Assembly (NCBI GenBank): GCA_018065205.1
Contig: JAGHTR010000139.1
Span: 1 to 14,881, forward strand
From: Candidatus Colicola caccequi
Lineage (GTDB): Bacteria; Bacteroidota; Bacteroidia; Bacteroidales; Paludibacteraceae
Direction: 5' to 3'
Length of the DNA: 14,881 nucleotides
Shown: one piece after another, positions 13,654 to 14,881 of the stretch
Layout of the letters: every line of letters begins with the position of its first letter
Position numbering within the stretch: position 1 is the stretch's first letter
Program-made: the position numbers and the translations under genes
Notes under the pieces: model-generated
Database searches by the model: none
What the model was told of the DNA's origin: nothing
The model's input: the letters and a program-made list of their open reading frames with translations, nothing else

Positions 13654-14088
13654 ATGAAACGCTTAAATTTTTATTATTATGGTATGTTGGTGCTGACTGT
13701 TTTGGCGGCAACCATTACCTATTTACTGATTATGAAGGATATCATCCTGCCTGTTAATCCGCTTAGCGTGCCGGGTCAGGTTATTCAATACATCATCATC
13801 TTAGATGCTATTGTATCTATGCCGTTAGGATTATGGCTGCATAAGCGTGTATGCACGCGCCTTGCGCAGCAGGAGGAGTCGGAACAGCGTAACCAAGCCT
13901 ATTACCGTTCGGCGGCTCGCCGCATCCTAATGGTCAGCAACGCTATGGTATTGGGCATCATCGCTTTCTATCTTATGGGTGGCTATCAGTCTATGCTGTG
14001 GCTGGCAGGTATATCGGCGATTGGATGGTACTTCACCAAGCCTACCGAGAAGAAAATGTATTTAGAACTGCAACCTGAGCAGTATTGA
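13654..14088 (+). CDS. Small integral membrane protein of unknown function
   Basis: A 144-residue protein with four hydrophobic segments at about residues 8-27, 45-62, 90-107 and 111-125. A charged loop rich in Glu, Gln and Arg (residues 64-88) separates the second and third, and a short polar tail follows the last (KPTEKKMYLELQPEQY). Positive charges near the ends of segments 2 and 3 suggest this loop is cytoplasmic. There is no catalytic motif. Its place directly after recR, 16 bases downstream, is a recurring arrangement in Bacteroidales as far as I know, but no function follows from it. Confidence 0.8.
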   Translation: MKRLNFYYYGMLVLTVLAATITYLLIMKDIILPVNPLSVPGQVIQYIIILDAIVSMPLGLWLHKRVCTRLAQQEESEQRNQAYYRSAARRILMVSNAMVLGIIAFYLMGGYQSMLWLAGISAIGWYFTKPTEKKMYLELQPEQY

Positions 14089-14112
14089 TCGTTAACCTTA
14101 AATACGAATAAT

Positions 14113-14535
14113 ATGACGATAGCCGTTGATTTTGATGGAACCATAGTGGAGCATGCTTATCCGCAGATAGGTAAGCCTATTCCGTTTGCTACCGAAACGC
14201 TTAAACAACTCATTAAGGATGGTCACCAAGTCATTTTGTGGTCTGTGCGCGAAGGAGATTTGCTCGAGCAAGCCGTTGCTTACTGCCATGAGCGTGGCGT
14301 GGACTTCTATGCGGTCAATACCAATTTCCCCGGCGAGGAGAATATCCATGATGGTATGACGGCGCATAAACTGACGGCGGACCTTTTTATTGATGACCGC
14401 AACTTGGGCGGACTGCCGGATTGGGGCGTTATTTACCAAATGATACGTTCGGGACGTCCTTATACTCCGTATCAGAAGGCTGTTCCGCAGGAGATTCCTG
14501 TTAAGAAGAACTGGTTACAAAAACTGCTGTCATGA
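14113..14535 (+). CDS. HAD-like hydrolase (small, capless, probable phosphatase)
   Basis: A 140-residue protein of the haloacid dehalogenase superfamily. Motif I is DFDGT with Asp6 and Asp8 (nucleophile and acid/base in characterised relatives); motif II is Ser44 in LWSVRE; Lys86 in AHKLTAD would serve as motif III; and Asp94-Asp95 in FIDDRN is motif IV, the second metal-binding pair. The sequence between motifs is too short for a C1 or C2 cap domain, so the active site would be open, which often fits a large or macromolecular substrate; this is inference. The substrate is unknown. The stop codon overlaps the start of the next gene by four bases (ATGA), so the acetyltransferase is coupled to it. 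Confidence 0.87.
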   Translation: MTIAVDFDGTIVEHAYPQIGKPIPFATETLKQLIKDGHQVILWSVREGDLLEQAVAYCHERGVDFYAVNTNFPGEENIHDGMTAHKLTADLFIDDRNLGGLPDWGVIYQMIRSGRPYTPYQKAVPQEIPVKKNWLQKLLS

Positions 14536-14881
14536 TTACTCTGCGCAAAATAGAACCAACCGACCTGCCCTTCCTCTATCAATGGGAGAATGATGCTTCG
14601 GCGTGGGCTGACGGTTCCAATCATAATCCGCTTAGTCAGCAGGACTTGCGGGACTATATCGCCACTACTACCGGAGATATCTATCGCGATGGGCAGTTGC
14701 GATTGATGGTTATGCAGGATGGTGTGACGGTTGGCTGTGCGGACTTATTTGATTTAGATATCCGCAATCGTCGTGCTGCAATAGGTCTGTATATCGCTCC
14801 GGAGTATAGAGGGCACGGACTGGGTGCGCAAGCCATGGACCAATTAGAGCAATATGCCTTCGGTTTCCTGCATCTACGACT
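14532..14881 (+). CDS. GNAT family N-acetyltransferase (3' end outside window)
   Basis: The first 116 codons of a GNAT-fold acetyltransferase, open to the window edge. It begins ITLRKIEPTDLPFLYQWEND, the standard opening of the Acetyltransf_3/RimJ-SpeG-like group, in which LYQWEND precedes the substrate site. Strand 4 with IGLYIAPEYRGHGLG carries the acetyl-CoA pyrophosphate-binding loop (R/Q-x-x-G-x-G: RGHGLG). About 50-60 residues are probably missing. Substrates in this group range from protein N-termini to polyamines and amino sugars, so none is assigned. Its ATG lies within the end of the HAD gene (ATGA overlap). Confidence 0.88.
   Translation, partial: MITLRKIEPTDLPFLYQWENDASAWADGSNHNPLSQQDLRDYIATTTGDIYRDGQLRLMVMQDGVTVGCADLFDLDIRNRRAAIGLYIAPEYRGHGLGAQAMDQLEQYAFGFLHLR

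Noticed and set aside
1..14881. Mobile elements, CRISPR arrays, prophage or defence cassettes
   Set aside because: I found no transposase, integrase or phage gene, no spaced direct repeats and no flanking inverted repeats; composition and gene packing are uniform across the window.

Overview
The window reads as an ordinary chromosomal stretch of a Bacteroidota bacterium, most likely order Bacteroidales. The evidence is promoters of the type TTTG-N19/20-TAnnTTTG instead of the E. coli -35/-10 pattern, mostly A/T-rich translation starts without a strong Shine-Dalgarno, a lineage-typical gene order (TPR membrane protein then ribH; recR followed by a small membrane protein, a HAD-like protein and a GNAT acetyltransferase), and a type A RNase P RNA. 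Coding density is very high. I see no insertion sequence, phage, CRISPR array, tRNA or toxin-antitoxin pair.

Layout. Bases 1-1465 hold the 3' end of an unidentified gene and a histidine acid phosphatase lipoprotein one base downstream of it. Bases 1473-1856 hold a promoter and rnpB, whose 3' end overlaps, tail to tail, a minus-strand SAM-dependent O-methyltransferase (1833-2474). This methyltransferase and an Lrp/AsnC regulator (2580-3032) are divergent and share interleaved promoters; the regulator is followed by trpS. Bases 4032-4224 carry no gene but have several inverted repeats ending in a terminator-like hairpin, and I call this a candidate structured RNA. A new promoter at 4264-4295 starts a seven-gene, roughly 6-kb run with gaps of 1-15 bases: TPR membrane protein, ribH, a short aspartate kinase, a YitT-family membrane protein, a sugar-phosphate nucleotidyltransferase, galE and a class I mannose-6-phosphate isomerase. 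It abuts, with no base between the stop codons, a minus-strand pair (rsmD and a membrane-anchored protein of unknown function). A second interleaved divergent promoter pair (11681-11728) drives that pair leftward and, rightward, a five-gene run: exported CarboxypepD_reg-like protein, recR, a small membrane protein, a HAD-like phosphatase and a GNAT acetyltransferase cut by the window end.

How the genes fit together. The last three genes of the long operon form a sugar-activation block: nucleotidyltransferase, UDP-hexose epimerase, and fructose-6-P/mannose-6-P interconversion. Their products would feed envelope polysaccharide or glycoprotein precursors. The upstream half combines riboflavin synthesis and aspartate-family amino-acid synthesis with membrane functions, so the operon looks like housekeeping genes gathered under one promoter and not one pathway.

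The window does not show an obvious new defence or mobile system. The items most worth a second look are the unassigned RNA-like region at 4032-4224, the aspartate kinase that lacks its regulatory ACT domains, the repeated interleaved promoter architecture built on a TTTG-N7/8-CAAA dyad, and the rnpB/methyltransferase tail overlap.
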